Assembly: GCA_044376515.1 (NCBI GenBank)
Contig: JBILKV010000091.1
Span: 1-15,833 of the forward strand
DNA: 15,833 bases
DNA from: Chth-196 sp044376515
GTDB lineage: Bacteria; Verrucomicrobiota; Verrucomicrobiia; Chthoniobacterales; Chthoniobacteraceae
Reading direction: 5' to 3'
In this document: in pieces, positions 6,734 through 14,480 of the stretch
Layout: every line of letters begins with the position of its first letter
Position numbering within the stretch: the first letter of the stretch is position 1
Translations under genes and position numbers: made by a program
The notes under the pieces: generated by a model
Told to the model about the DNA's origin: nothing
Database searches by the model: none
Seen by the model: the letters and a program-made list of their open reading frames with translations, nothing else

Positions 6734-7941
6734 GTCAGGAACCCACAGAACTCAAAGACATTCTCTCGGAGCACCAACTCTTCTGCGCCCGCTTCAGCTC
6801 CTGCGGCACCTTCCTTTTCGCCGGCTCCATGGACGGCGGCGTCCGGCGTTGGGTGCTTGAAAAAAAGGCCGAGCCCGCCCCGGAAGCCCCGTCCGTCCCC
6901 GCCCCTGCTGATGCGCTTTCGGATGTGCTGGCGGATCCCACCGCACCGCCCTCCAAGCCGGCTCCCAAAGCCCCCGCAGTGGCGGCGACCCAGGGCGCCC
7001 AGGCGAAAAAGCCGGCCGCAAAACCCGTCTCCCCCTGGGAACTCAATCCGCTGCCCCCGTTTGAGGGCTTCAACGGCTGGGTGCAAACCCTTGGACTCCA
7101 CCCCGTGCAGAACCGAATGTTCGCAGCCGACAGTTGGGGCAAAATAGCCTGTGCGGAGTATGGCGCGGACCCAGTAAACAAGCTTTGGGAAAAAACCGGG
7201 GCGCATGACGGATGGATCCGGCGACTGAGCGTTTCGCCGGATGGCTCGCTGCTGGCCACATGCGGGTTGGACGGTTTTGTGCGGATCTGGAACAGCGCGG
7301 ACGGTTCCCCGGTGTCCGCCTTTGACGCGGGCGCCGATGTGTTTGCCCTGAGCTTCACGCCGGACGGGGCCCGGGTGGTCTTCGGGGACATGTTTGGAAA
7401 AATCGCGGTGCTCGACTTCAAGGCCGCGAAGGTGCTCCGCACTCTGGACGGCGCGGTGCTGCACAAACTCGACCGCCTTCAGGACATTGGCGGCCTGCGC
7501 GCCCTGGCCTTTTCCAAGGATGGTAAAAAACTCGTTGCCGCCGGGTTGCTGCCCAAAAATGGAGGTACGGTTCAGGGTAACCCGATGCTGTTATACTTTG
7601 ACTTCGAGTCCGGAAAGCTGGACCAGCAGTTCACACATGGCGAGGTCAAGGACGGTTACATCGAGGACATTGCGCTGACTCCCGGAGGACAGGTGATTGC
7701 GGTCGCCTCGGGCATTCCCGGCAACGGGCTCTTCTTCTTCCATTCCCTTGGAGAGAAAGCCCCCTCCTTCGTTTCAAACAAACTTGCAAACTGCATTTCC
7801 GTGGCCCTGCATCCGGGGGGCAGGCATTTCGTTGTGACCTCGACCAACAAAGCCAGCGCCGGCAACGGACGCCGTCTCACGAAGGATGGCGAGTATCTGG
7901 GCAACAACTCGCCGGTGCACCTGTTTGAAATTCCCGCCTGA
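6730..7941 (+). CDS. WD40-repeat (beta-propeller) protein
   Basis: The 403-residue product overlaps the DUF1501 stop as ATGA, so it is the third gene of the operon. WD40-like blades are visible: residues 14-42 (HQLFCARFSSCGTFLFAGSM ending VRRW), 158-187 (AHDGWIRRLSVSPDGSLLATCGLDGFVRIW), 200-230, 255-292, 308-338 and 355-400. The DGFVRIW segment is the best match to the repeat. A Pro/Ala/Lys-rich linker (about residues 46-105) splits blade one from the rest. No signal peptide or membrane segment is seen, although both operon partners are clearly exported; it may act in the cytoplasm or leave by another route. WD40 proteins are scaffolds, so a role in assembling or sensing the partners is inference. 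WD40 genes beside DUF1549/DUF1501 genes are a known arrangement in this phylum group. Confidence 0.88.
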   Translation: MSQEPTELKDILSEHQLFCARFSSCGTFLFAGSMDGGVRRWVLEKKAEPAPEAPSVPAPADALSDVLADPTAPPSKPAPKAPAVAATQGAQAKKPAAKPVSPWELNPLPPFEGFNGWVQTLGLHPVQNRMFAADSWGKIACAEYGADPVNKLWEKTGAHDGWIRRLSVSPDGSLLATCGLDGFVRIWNSADGSPVSAFDAGADVFALSFTPDGARVVFGDMFGKIAVLDFKAAKVLRTLDGAVLHKLDRLQDIGGLRALAFSKDGKKLVAAGLLPKNGGTVQGNPMLLYFDFESGKLDQQFTHGEVKDGYIEDIALTPGGQVIAVASGIPGNGLFFFHSLGEKAPSFVSNKLANCISVALHPGGRHFVVTSTNKASAGNGRRLTKDGEYLGNNSPVHLFEIPA

Positions 7942-8081
7942 GTCCTGATGCCGCGAGGAACCGGCTTGTTCCCTCCACACAGCAACCGGGGCGCGAGTTT
8001 CGGCAAACCCACCCAATCCAGCACTCCCCCGATTCCCACCAAGATCGCCAGCGCAAACACGTGGGCCCGGGGCCTTCTTTC

Positions 8082-9443
8082 TCAAAGCAACTCCGAAATC
8101 GGGATACCCGCAGCCAGCACCGGACTGGGACGCCCCTGTTGGTCATGGAAGACCGTTTCGGTGCGCACGCCCAACTGGTGGTAAATCGTCGCAAGCACGT
8201 CGTTGAAAGGCACGGGACGCTCCAGCGGCACATCCCCGTTCTTCGTGCTCGATCCCACGACCACCCCGGACTTCAAACCGCCCCCCGCAAGCACCACGGA
8301 AAACACCTTCTCCCAATGATCCCGTCCGGCGTTGGCGTTGATTTTAGGGGTGCGCCCGAACTCGCCGTACATGGCTACAAGCGTCGTCTCAAGCAGGCCG
8401 CGTTCCTCGAGATCATCCAGCAAAGCGCTCACCGCCAGATCCATGGGTGGCAAAAGCGAGTTTTTGAGCAGGTTAAAATTGTCCGAATGCGTGTCCCAGT
8501 CCTGTCCCCGCTCCTGGTCGAGGGTATAGTTGACCAGGGTGAAGGGCACCCCCGCCTCGGCGAGACGCCGCGCCAGTACCGTCTGCTGCCCCCACAAATG
8601 GTTTCCATAACGTTCCCGCTGACGCAGCGGTTCCAGTCCGAGATCAAACGCACGGGCGGCGGCCCCGCCGGAGAGTAGTTCGGCGGCCTGCGCGTAATAC
8701 CCACCCAACCCCTCGATCTCGCCCAGTTTCGCCCGCCCCTCAAAAGAGCGTAAAAGCGTCAAGCGCTCCCGCAACCGTTCCAGGCTCAAATCCCTGCGAA
8801 CACTCAGATCCGGGGGGCCGCCAAAACTCTCCACCGCCTGTTCCGGGGGAAGCCCGGAATCCAGCGGTTCAAACTTCGCGCCCAAGGGGCCCGCGCTGGC
8901 GTAGTGGACGCGTCGGCCGAGTTGGCCCGAGTGCGGTATCGACACATAGGAAGGAAGCAGAGGCGCCCTCGAGCCCCAGTTGCGCGCAATGATCGACCCG
9001 ATCGAGGGGTTCTGCAGGTTGCGGTTTTTTCCCTCCACGGAAGCGTCCGGTAAATCCCACCCGGTCAAGGTCTGGTGAATGGCCACCGGATGACTCGCCG
9101 AGTTGACGTAGGCGCTCCGGATCAGATTGAACTTGTGCGCCCGTCGCGCAAGGCGCGGCAGGTGTTCGCTGAAATGAATGCCCGGAATGCTCGTCGGGAT
9201 GTGGTCAAACTCCCCGCGGTACGCGGAGATGGCGTCCGGTTTCGGGTCGAAACTCTCGTAGTGCGAGAGCCCGCCCTGCAGGTAAATCAAGATCACCCGT
9301 TTTGCGGGGGCGTTGTCCCCGTTCACCTCCTGGGCCCGGAGCAACCCGGGCCAGAGCATCGCACCAGCCAGAGCTCCGCCGCGTCTCAACCAATCTCTCC
9401 GGGTGAACCCGGCAGCATCTAGGGGGTGCGAGGGGGGACGCAT
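8082..9443 (-). CDS. Second DUF1501 protein, Tat-exported
   Basis: The ATG at 9443 is chosen because it gives a twin-arginine signal (F-T-R15-R16-D-W-L-R-R-G-G, hydrophobic ALAGAMLWPGLL, cleavage near R-A-Q). The 57 extra codons upstream look like non-coding GC-rich sequence. The 453-residue product has the family landmarks: VILIYLQGGLSHYESFDPKP (50-69), FNLIRSAYVNSASHP (105-119), DWDTHSDNFN (315-324) and YGEFGRTPKINANAGRDHWE (359-378). It is clearly a paralogue of the plus-strand DUF1501 gene but has diverged widely and is longer. It stands alone: the upstream minus-strand gene ends 533 bases away, and the facing WD40 gene ends 140 bases away. No Shine-Dalgarno sequence is seen. The reaction and substrate are unknown. 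Confidence 0.92.
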   Translation of the reverse strand: MRPPSHPLDAAGFTRRDWLRRGGALAGAMLWPGLLRAQEVNGDNAPAKRVILIYLQGGLSHYESFDPKPDAISAYRGEFDHIPTSIPGIHFSEHLPRLARRAHKFNLIRSAYVNSASHPVAIHQTLTGWDLPDASVEGKNRNLQNPSIGSIIARNWGSRAPLLPSYVSIPHSGQLGRRVHYASAGPLGAKFEPLDSGLPPEQAVESFGGPPDLSVRRDLSLERLRERLTLLRSFEGRAKLGEIEGLGGYYAQAAELLSGGAAARAFDLGLEPLRQRERYGNHLWGQQTVLARRLAEAGVPFTLVNYTLDQERGQDWDTHSDNFNLLKNSLLPPMDLAVSALLDDLEERGLLETTLVAMYGEFGRTPKINANAGRDHWEKVFSVVLAGGGLKSGVVVGSSTKNGDVPLERPVPFNDVLATIYHQLGVRTETVFHDQQGRPSPVLAAGIPISELL

Positions 9444-9449
9444 GCGATC

Positions 9450-9476
9450 AGAGTACACTAAACCAACCGTTTTCAA
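9450..9476 (-). promoter_or_regulatory. Weak promoter candidate for the second DUF1501 gene
   Basis: On the minus strand TTGAAA (9476-9471) and TACTCT (9455-9450) are 15 bases apart, which is short. Transcription would start at or next to the ATG at 9443, giving a leaderless mRNA and fitting the lack of a Shine-Dalgarno sequence. The -35 part overlaps a small palindrome, CCGTT-TTC-AACGG (9467-9479), which could be an operator. Confidence 0.25.
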
Positions 9477-9628
9477 CGGGTTTGAAGCAAAGCCGGACAC
9501 CCGCGTCAACCTCCGTCTGAACGCCCCCGCCTCTGCCGGGGGAACCGGGGCGCTTCCACACCTCCAATCCCGCCACCGCAGGCAATCCTCAGGTGCTTCG
9601 CCCGCAGCGTTCACGCGGCACGCACTCT

Positions 9629-9676
9629 CGCGCGCACCGCGACGACAACGCGCGCAAGCTGCAGAAACGGGGTACA
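9629..9676. repeat. Dispersed GC-rich intergenic repeat, copy A
   Basis: The segment around GCGCACCGCGACGACAACGC and the following AAGCTGCAGAAACGGGG closely matches the segment at 14328-14378 in the same orientation, with scattered substitutions and a two-base gap. Both copies lie in intergenic sequence. GCGCGC arms flank the ACCGCGACGACAAC core and could form a hairpin. Confidence 0.6.
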
Positions 9677-9924
9677 GGACCGCATTTTCTTACCATTAAA
9701 ATCAGTGCCCGTATCGGTCACCCACTGCGTTTCGCCTGCCTGCGAAAAAACCGGGGAGCGGGTACGCTTGTCGCGGGGATAGCCGGACACCCCTCCCCCC
9801 CTCACTCCAGACACGCGCACCAATGAGCGCCCCCCTGTGAGGTCCCCGGAACACGAAAGGTAGGCCGTAGAATCGACACCGCCTCCCCAAAGGCACTCCC
9901 CCGGCGGTGGTTTGTCGAAGCACC

Positions 9925-9943
9925 GTGCGGGGTTCCCCGCCAC
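9925..9943 (-). terminator. Hairpin downstream of the DUF1552 gene
   Basis: GTGGCGGGGAACCCCGCAC on the minus strand folds into a GC-rich stem of about 8 pairs with one bulged G, 34 bases after the stop at 9977. No T-run follows, so if it ends transcription it is not a classic intrinsic terminator. Confidence 0.35.
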
Positions 9944-9976
9944 GAGACCGATCGCCGCCCCTCCCTCCGACGCCTC

Positions 9977-11266
9977 TCAGCCCAGGTCGCTAAGCACTCC
10001 GGTGCTGCTTCCAAAACGGTCGGCTTCAATCCCCATTTTTTGGAGCATCCTTACAAACAAGTTTGAAAGCGGCCGGTTCTTCTCACGGTCAAAAGCCAGA
10101 TGTCCCGTATGCTTGTAATCCCCGCCCGCCAGAATCACGGGCAGGTTGTCGGAGGAATGCTTCGCCGCGTCTCCCAGGTTGCTCGCGAACAACACCTGAG
10201 TTCGGTCCAGCAGGGACTGCTCGCCCTCGAGGGAGCCACGCAGCGCCTCAAGGAATCCCGCATAGTTGCGGTACTCTTTCTCCTCGTACCGTCCCAGTTG
10301 CTCGATCTTGGCGGGGTCCTTGCCGTGATGCGAGGCGTCGTGGTGGCCGATAAGGAGGTCCGGTTGGCCCGCCTGGCCCTGTTCGCCCATCCCGAAAACC
10401 ACCACGCGCGTGGAGTCCGTCTGCAACGCCAGTTGGATGAGCCGGAACCATTGCGCCTGCGCGGCCACCCAGTGTTCGGCGCGCTCAAACTCCTTGAGCT
10501 CCGCCTTCACCACGGGCTTGGGCCGCGAGGCCCACTCCTTCTGCCGCGCCAGGTACCCTTCCGCGTCGCGAATGCAATCCGCCATCAGCGAAAGCCGGTC
10601 GCGATCCGCTCCCCCCACGGAACGTCCGAGGGATTTGAGCTGCCCGGACACGCCGTCCAAAATACTGCCGCCCGTTTCGATGCGCCGGATTTCGCGAGCC
10701 ACCTGGGCCTCGGTGCCGTTGACGAAGAGGTTTCGGAAAACGGTGGTCTGGCTGCGCTCGCAGGCGGTCGCAATGCCGCGCTCATTCCAGGAGATCGGCC
10801 AGTTTGAACTGTTCAACACCAGATGCGGAAAACGCGTCTGCGCCCCGACATGCTTCATGGCAAACTGGTCCAGCGAGATCGAATTGTGGACGTCATCTGA
10901 ACGCTTGATGCCCCTCGGCTCCACCCCGGTAAAAATGGCAGCCTCGGTGTGGTGCGAGTTGGGATACTCCAGATGGGAGATGCCCGAAATCAGCGTGTAA
11001 CGCCCGCGGAGACCCTCCAGCAGCTTGAGGTACCTCGTGGACTCGTGGTCGGGCCCCTCCTTTTCGGGGATCAGGTATGGATAAAAGGTGCCCAGCGGAT
11101 GGTTGAGCAACACCATGCGGCGAGGTTGCAGCGCCTGGACTTCCGCGCGCGACGCCGCCCCGTAGACCGAGGGCCACATGGCGTCCAACAGAGGAAGCCC
11201 GAGGCTCACCGCGCCGGCGCGCAGGAAGGTTCGGCGGGAAAGATTCCGGAGATTGACAGGATTCAT
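9977..11266 (-). CDS. DUF1552 (HXXSHH) protein, Tat-exported
   Basis: The ATG at 11266 begins a twin-arginine signal (N-L-S-R11-R12-T-F-L-R-A-G-A, then VSLGLPLLDAM). Codons further upstream belong to the preceding gene. The 429-residue product carries the motif that names the family, H309-D-A-S312-H313-H314, in LIGHHDASHHG, plus VVFGMGEQG (289-297) and ASNLGDAAKHSSDNLPVILA (361-380). It ends in the usual NLFVRMLQKMGI region (402-413). DUF1552 is related in layout to DUF1501; the His-rich motif suggests metal binding, and no reaction is established. It starts 16 bases after the stop of the large cytochrome gene and surely shares its transcript. That pairing is the standard one for DUF1552 and DUF1592-type genes. 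No Shine-Dalgarno sequence is seen. Confidence 0.93.
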   Translation of the reverse strand: MNPVNLRNLSRRTFLRAGAVSLGLPLLDAMWPSVYGAASRAEVQALQPRRMVLLNHPLGTFYPYLIPEKEGPDHESTRYLKLLEGLRGRYTLISGISHLEYPNSHHTEAAIFTGVEPRGIKRSDDVHNSISLDQFAMKHVGAQTRFPHLVLNSSNWPISWNERGIATACERSQTTVFRNLFVNGTEAQVAREIRRIETGGSILDGVSGQLKSLGRSVGGADRDRLSLMADCIRDAEGYLARQKEWASRPKPVVKAELKEFERAEHWVAAQAQWFRLIQLALQTDSTRVVVFGMGEQGQAGQPDLLIGHHDASHHGKDPAKIEQLGRYEEKEYRNYAGFLEALRGSLEGEQSLLDRTQVLFASNLGDAAKHSSDNLPVILAGGDYKHTGHLAFDREKNRPLSNLFVRMLQKMGIEADRFGSSTGVLSDLG

Positions 11267-11282
11267 GGGACGGCGCGTCTGG

Positions 11283-13814
11283 CTATTTGTTGCAAAAAAG
11301 CGGGCTCTGCACGACCTCGAGCAGCAGTGTACGCAGTCCCCCGCCCTGTTTGGCGACGGACTCCACAATCCGCTCCACCTCTGGGCGGTCGGCAAAGCAC
11401 ACGCGCTCGCCGGTGGCGTACACCACCAACTGGCGCACCATGTTCCGGAGCAGCTGCCGCGGTTCGGCGGCGAGAAGTTTACGGTACCCGTCGATGTCGC
11501 CAAAGGACGCCCCCTCGGGAGTGCTGCCCCAGGCTTCCACCGGCTTGGCGAACCACACCTTTTTTCCCGGATAATTGGCCAACTCGGCTTGCCATCCGTC
11601 CTTGGGCGGCTGGCGCACCCGGTAAAAATCGCGCCATCCGCCGAGCACGTCGAAATTTTCGAGGGCAAAACCCGGGGGATCAATGAACTGATGGCAGGCC
11701 GCGCAGGTCTCGTTGTTTTTGTGCAGCGCCAACTGCTCGCGGATGGTCACCGCACCGCGAATGTCCGGGTCCACCGCGGCCACGTCCGCAGGCGGGGCGG
11801 GCGGGGTTTTTCCCAAAATCCGCTCCAGCACCCAAGCACCGCGTTTGACGGGCGAGGTGTAGCTAGCGTTGGTGGTGACCTTGAGGATGGCTCCCTGGGT
11901 GAGCACGCCCCCGCGGTGCGCCTCGGGCGGAAGTGCGACGCGCACCAACTCGACCCGCCCGGAATCGCCCAAGCCGTAGTGCGCGGCAAGCCGCCCGTTC
12001 AGAAACGTCCAATTCGAATTCACGAGGTCCGTCACGGGCCGGTTTTGCGCCAGCATTTCGGCCATGAACCTGCGCGTCTCCATGGGCATGGACCACGCGA
12101 GCAGGTCGTCGTACTCGGCGTAGAGGTTGTCCGGCTTCATCTCAAGAAAGCGGCGCGTCTCCAGCCACTGCCCGGTGAAGTCCCCTAGAAACCGCTCGGC
12201 CCTGGCGTCCTGAAGCAGGCGTTCGGTCTGCGTCTTGAGCTCCGCAGGCTTGAGCAAACGGCCCGATGCCGCAGCCTGCGTGAGCGTTTCATCCGGCTGA
12301 CTGCTCCAAAGCAGCCGCGAAAGACGCGCCGCAAGGGCGAAGCCATCCAGGCGCCCTGGCTGCTCCAGATAGAGAAAGAAGTGCGGCGAACAGAGCGCCG
12401 CCTTGCAGGTCTCGCGCATCGCCGTGTCGAAGGACGCCCCGGTCGCCATGGAACGCTTAAACCCCTCGAAAAACTCCGCGACCAACTCCCCGCTGACGGG
12501 TCTGCGAAAGGCGCGTGTCAGAAAATCCTTCAATAGGCGTGAGGCATCCGCCTCCGGGGTCGGCGAGTAGACGGTGAGCGGATGGTTTGTATACTCGCTG
12601 TTCCCGCCGTTGACGGGCCACTTCAACCAGTCTTCCGCAAGGGCCTTACCGGCGAGCGCATCAGGCACGTTCCGTGCAGGCACCCAGGGCAGGTCCTGGA
12701 AAATCCGTCTGTACCCGGTGTTGCCATCCAGAGGCCCTTCCAACTCGATCCAATCGACCGCAAGGCTGGGCCCGGGATAGTTGTCCTCCACGGGCGCCCC
12801 ATTGCGTTCCTTGCTGAAGGCTCCAAACAGCGTGAACGTGGGGCACTCCAGATAGACCTGTTCGCCCTGGGGCAACGAGGCCTCCACCTCGATCACCGCC
12901 CTACGCCCGGCGGGAGCGTCGCGGTAATCGAGCACGTGCTCGAGCTTCTCGTGCTGAAAACGGTCCGAGCTGATTTTTCCCACGAGCACCGGCAGGGACT
13001 TCCCCTCCGTGTTGACTGCGCCCACCGAAGCACGAATCCGATAGCGCCCCGGCATCGAGGCCACGGGCGTCATAATCGAGCCGTGCTTGTAGGTGCGCGC
13101 AGCAAACATAATCGTTTCGTTCTCAAACCACACGTAAGGCCTCGTCCCGTTCTGGTTCCCTTTCGGACGCGACTCGAAAAACTGAAGCCCCGTCCAACGC
13201 CTCGTCAGTTTCTGCACCGGATACACCGGAACCGCCGCCTCCAAAGCACGGTCAGCCGCCTTCTGATAACTGACCAGATGCAGCGGGGACGTTTCCAAAC
13301 CGGACGCGACCCGGTCAAAACCGGCAACCGTGTTGTCCTCCGGAAAAAACTCCTTCAGCGGCGCCGTGATGCCGAACAAGTCGTGTACGTTCGTCTCGTA
13401 CTCGGTGCGGTTCATCCGCCGCACGGGAGCACGGCCAAATTCCGCGTGGCGCCTTTGAAGGTTCGAGGTGAGTTGTTGGGAGAGCGAGGAAAGAAATGAA
13501 GCGCGTTCCTTGGCGGAAGGTTGGTCGCGCTTTTTGGGCGGCATCTCCCCCGCCTCCACGCGGTCAAAGACGCGCTCCCAAACGGAGTCCTCGCCCCGGT
13601 TTACCCCGGGGGATGCAAGCCGGCTCAAATCTAAACCCGCCTTGTGCGTCGTGGAATCGTGGCAGTCCGCGCAGTGCGATTCGATCAGGGCTGCATACGA
13701 AACGCCCCGGGCGCCTGCAGCCACCTGTGAACCCGAAGGCGCTGCAGCGGCGACAGCTTCCAGGCAACCGCACAGCAGAAAGGGGCTGCAGATGGACAAA
13801 AAGGGGTGGTTCAT
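11283..13814 (-). CDS. Multi-domain surface cytochrome protein (DUF1587/1595/1592/1588/1585)
   Basis: The 843-residue exported product begins with a Sec signal peptide (hydrophobic to about residue 24). A c-type cytochrome segment follows, with haem site C48-A-D-C51-H52 and a likely axial Met in G-E-M91-P-P. Then come DUF1587 (about 132-198, RRMNRTEYETNVHDLFG) and a beta-rich middle part that may be carbohydrate-binding (about 205-365). DUF1595 is at about 424-485 (FLTRAFRRPV) and DUF1592 at about 487-615 (LDGFALAARLSRLLWSSQPD). DUF1588 (about 625-730) contains a second haem-type site, C704-A-A-C707-H708, and DUF1585 is at about 770-840 (RNMVRQLVVYATGE). The protein probably moves electrons at the cell surface for the co-transcribed DUF1552 partner; the substrate is unknown. 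It ends in TAG. A weak AGGA lies 10 bases before the ATG. Confidence 0.95.
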   Translation of the reverse strand: MNHPFLSICSPFLLCGCLEAVAAAAPSGSQVAAGARGVSYAALIESHCADCHDSTTHKAGLDLSRLASPGVNRGEDSVWERVFDRVEAGEMPPKKRDQPSAKERASFLSSLSQQLTSNLQRRHAEFGRAPVRRMNRTEYETNVHDLFGITAPLKEFFPEDNTVAGFDRVASGLETSPLHLVSYQKAADRALEAAVPVYPVQKLTRRWTGLQFFESRPKGNQNGTRPYVWFENETIMFAARTYKHGSIMTPVASMPGRYRIRASVGAVNTEGKSLPVLVGKISSDRFQHEKLEHVLDYRDAPAGRRAVIEVEASLPQGEQVYLECPTFTLFGAFSKERNGAPVEDNYPGPSLAVDWIELEGPLDGNTGYRRIFQDLPWVPARNVPDALAGKALAEDWLKWPVNGGNSEYTNHPLTVYSPTPEADASRLLKDFLTRAFRRPVSGELVAEFFEGFKRSMATGASFDTAMRETCKAALCSPHFFLYLEQPGRLDGFALAARLSRLLWSSQPDETLTQAAASGRLLKPAELKTQTERLLQDARAERFLGDFTGQWLETRRFLEMKPDNLYAEYDDLLAWSMPMETRRFMAEMLAQNRPVTDLVNSNWTFLNGRLAAHYGLGDSGRVELVRVALPPEAHRGGVLTQGAILKVTTNASYTSPVKRGAWVLERILGKTPPAPPADVAAVDPDIRGAVTIREQLALHKNNETCAACHQFIDPPGFALENFDVLGGWRDFYRVRQPPKDGWQAELANYPGKKVWFAKPVEAWGSTPEGASFGDIDGYRKLLAAEPRQLLRNMVRQLVVYATGERVCFADRPEVERIVESVAKQGGGLRTLLLEVVQSPLFCNK

Positions 13815-13933
13815 CCTGAACCCATCCTAGATCCCAACCCGTCAGAGGGGAAGCGCCGAGCACAGGCGCCAAAGCCCCCTCCCCCGACAAAATGACACAA
13901 TACCCGTGACGCAAGTTTTTGTGGCAGCCGGGG

Positions 13934-13968
13934 AACTGAAAACTAGGGGTCAGTGTTCATTTTCAGTT
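13934..13968. repeat. Subterminal hairpin at the left end of the element
   Basis: AACTGAAAA (13934-13942) and TTTTCAGTT (13960-13968) are perfect 9-bp inverted arms around 17 bases. They overlap the left 24-bp inverted repeat, so the left end can pair locally or with the right end. Confidence 0.7.
13941..13964 (+). repeat. Left terminal inverted repeat (24 bp)
   Basis: This is the exact reverse complement of 14294-14317. It contains CTAGGGGTCAGTGTTCATTT. The match stops at both ends of the 24 bases. Confidence 0.9.
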
Positions 13969-14293
13969 GGGGCCATTCCAGAGAACCAGAGTTGCTGCCA
14001 TGCACTGTGAAGCCCCCCACGCGTCTCAACAAAATGCCTTTTTGCTTGGGACTTTTGAGGACAGAGGTGGCCCGGGAAGTGGGCTCGTTGACTCCTCATG
14101 CATGGCATAAACGCCACGGGTCCGCCAAATAATCCGGTGTTTTGCCGGAGGGTAAAGAGGACAGGGTCGGCGACGCTCACGCAGTGAACCTCACCCGTCT
14201 GCAGCCACTCCGATAGATGGGGCTCGGCGGACGGATACTTTTCAACTCACCGCGTCATTCCTGTGGGATGGCTGTGATAATGAGAGAATGAAA

Positions 14294-14317
14294 GAAAATG
14301 AACACTGACCCCTAGTT
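14294..14317 (-). repeat. Right terminal inverted repeat (24 bp)
   Basis: This is the exact reverse complement of 13941-13964. Unlike the left end, it has no extra local hairpin. Confidence 0.9.
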
Positions 14318-14327
14318 CCATCGATTT

Positions 14328-14378
14328 AGCGCGCCCCGCGACGATACCGCGCGCGCGAACTGCGGGAACGGGGCCAAA
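14328..14378. repeat. Dispersed GC-rich intergenic repeat, copy B
   Basis: The segment around GCGCCCCGCGACGATACCGC and the following GAACTGCGGGAACGGGG matches copy A at 9629-9676 in the same orientation. It lies 10 bases outside the right end of the inverted-repeat element. GC-rich palindromic arms surround the core. Confidence 0.6.
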
Positions 14379-14480
14379 AGCAAACTCCTGCTGTCACTTA
14401 GAGATTTACCTGTCGGAGGGAAACGATTGGTACCTTCAAAATTGAGCGACTAGGCAGAGTTGTCTCCTGCGGTCCTGTCA

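Larger units (their letters stand above)
9444..9976. other. Intergenic region (533 bases)
   Basis: The region lies between the DUF1552 gene stop and the second DUF1501 gene start, both on the minus strand. It holds a possible promoter and small palindrome next to 9443, one copy of a dispersed GC-rich repeat (9629-9676) and a hairpin just after the DUF1552 stop. Open frames here have skewed Arg/Ala composition and no recognisable domain, so I call no gene. Confidence 0.65.
13941..14317. mobile_element. MITE-like element with perfect 24-bp terminal inverted repeats
   Basis: About 377 bases are bounded by exact 24-bp inverted repeats that begin with AACTAGGGGTCAGTGTTCAT on the left and end with GAACACTGACCCCTAGTT on the right. 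No transposase is encoded, so it is a non-autonomous element or a deletion remnant. The outer CTAG, or the TA in it, could be a duplicated target; no other flanking duplication is visible. The interior looks richer in A and T than neighbouring genes. The longest frame, minus strand 14246-13950 (98 codons), has no recognisable domain and ends with a TGA inside the left repeat. Confidence 0.6.
13815..14480. other. Intergenic region (666 bases)
   Basis: The region lies between the ThuA-like gene end and the start of the large cytochrome gene, both on the minus strand. It is dominated by the inverted-repeat element at 13941-14317 and a copy of the dispersed GC-rich repeat directly beside it. The 126 bases next to the cytochrome gene should contain its promoter, but I see no convincing hexamer pair. 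No gene is called. Confidence 0.7.

Noticed and set aside
7955..7975. Hairpin GAGGAAC-CGGCTT-GTTC(C)CTC after the WD40 gene as a terminator
   Set aside because: The stem is short, has a bulge and no T-run follows, so termination is not supported.
9611..9943. 110-codon minus-strand frame in the intergenic region
   Set aside because: It overlaps the dispersed repeat, has skewed Arg/Gly composition, no domain and no start signal.
11178..13499. Long plus-strand open frames opposite the cytochrome and DUF1552 genes
   Set aside because: They are shadows of well-supported minus-strand genes, with no start signals or recognisable motifs.
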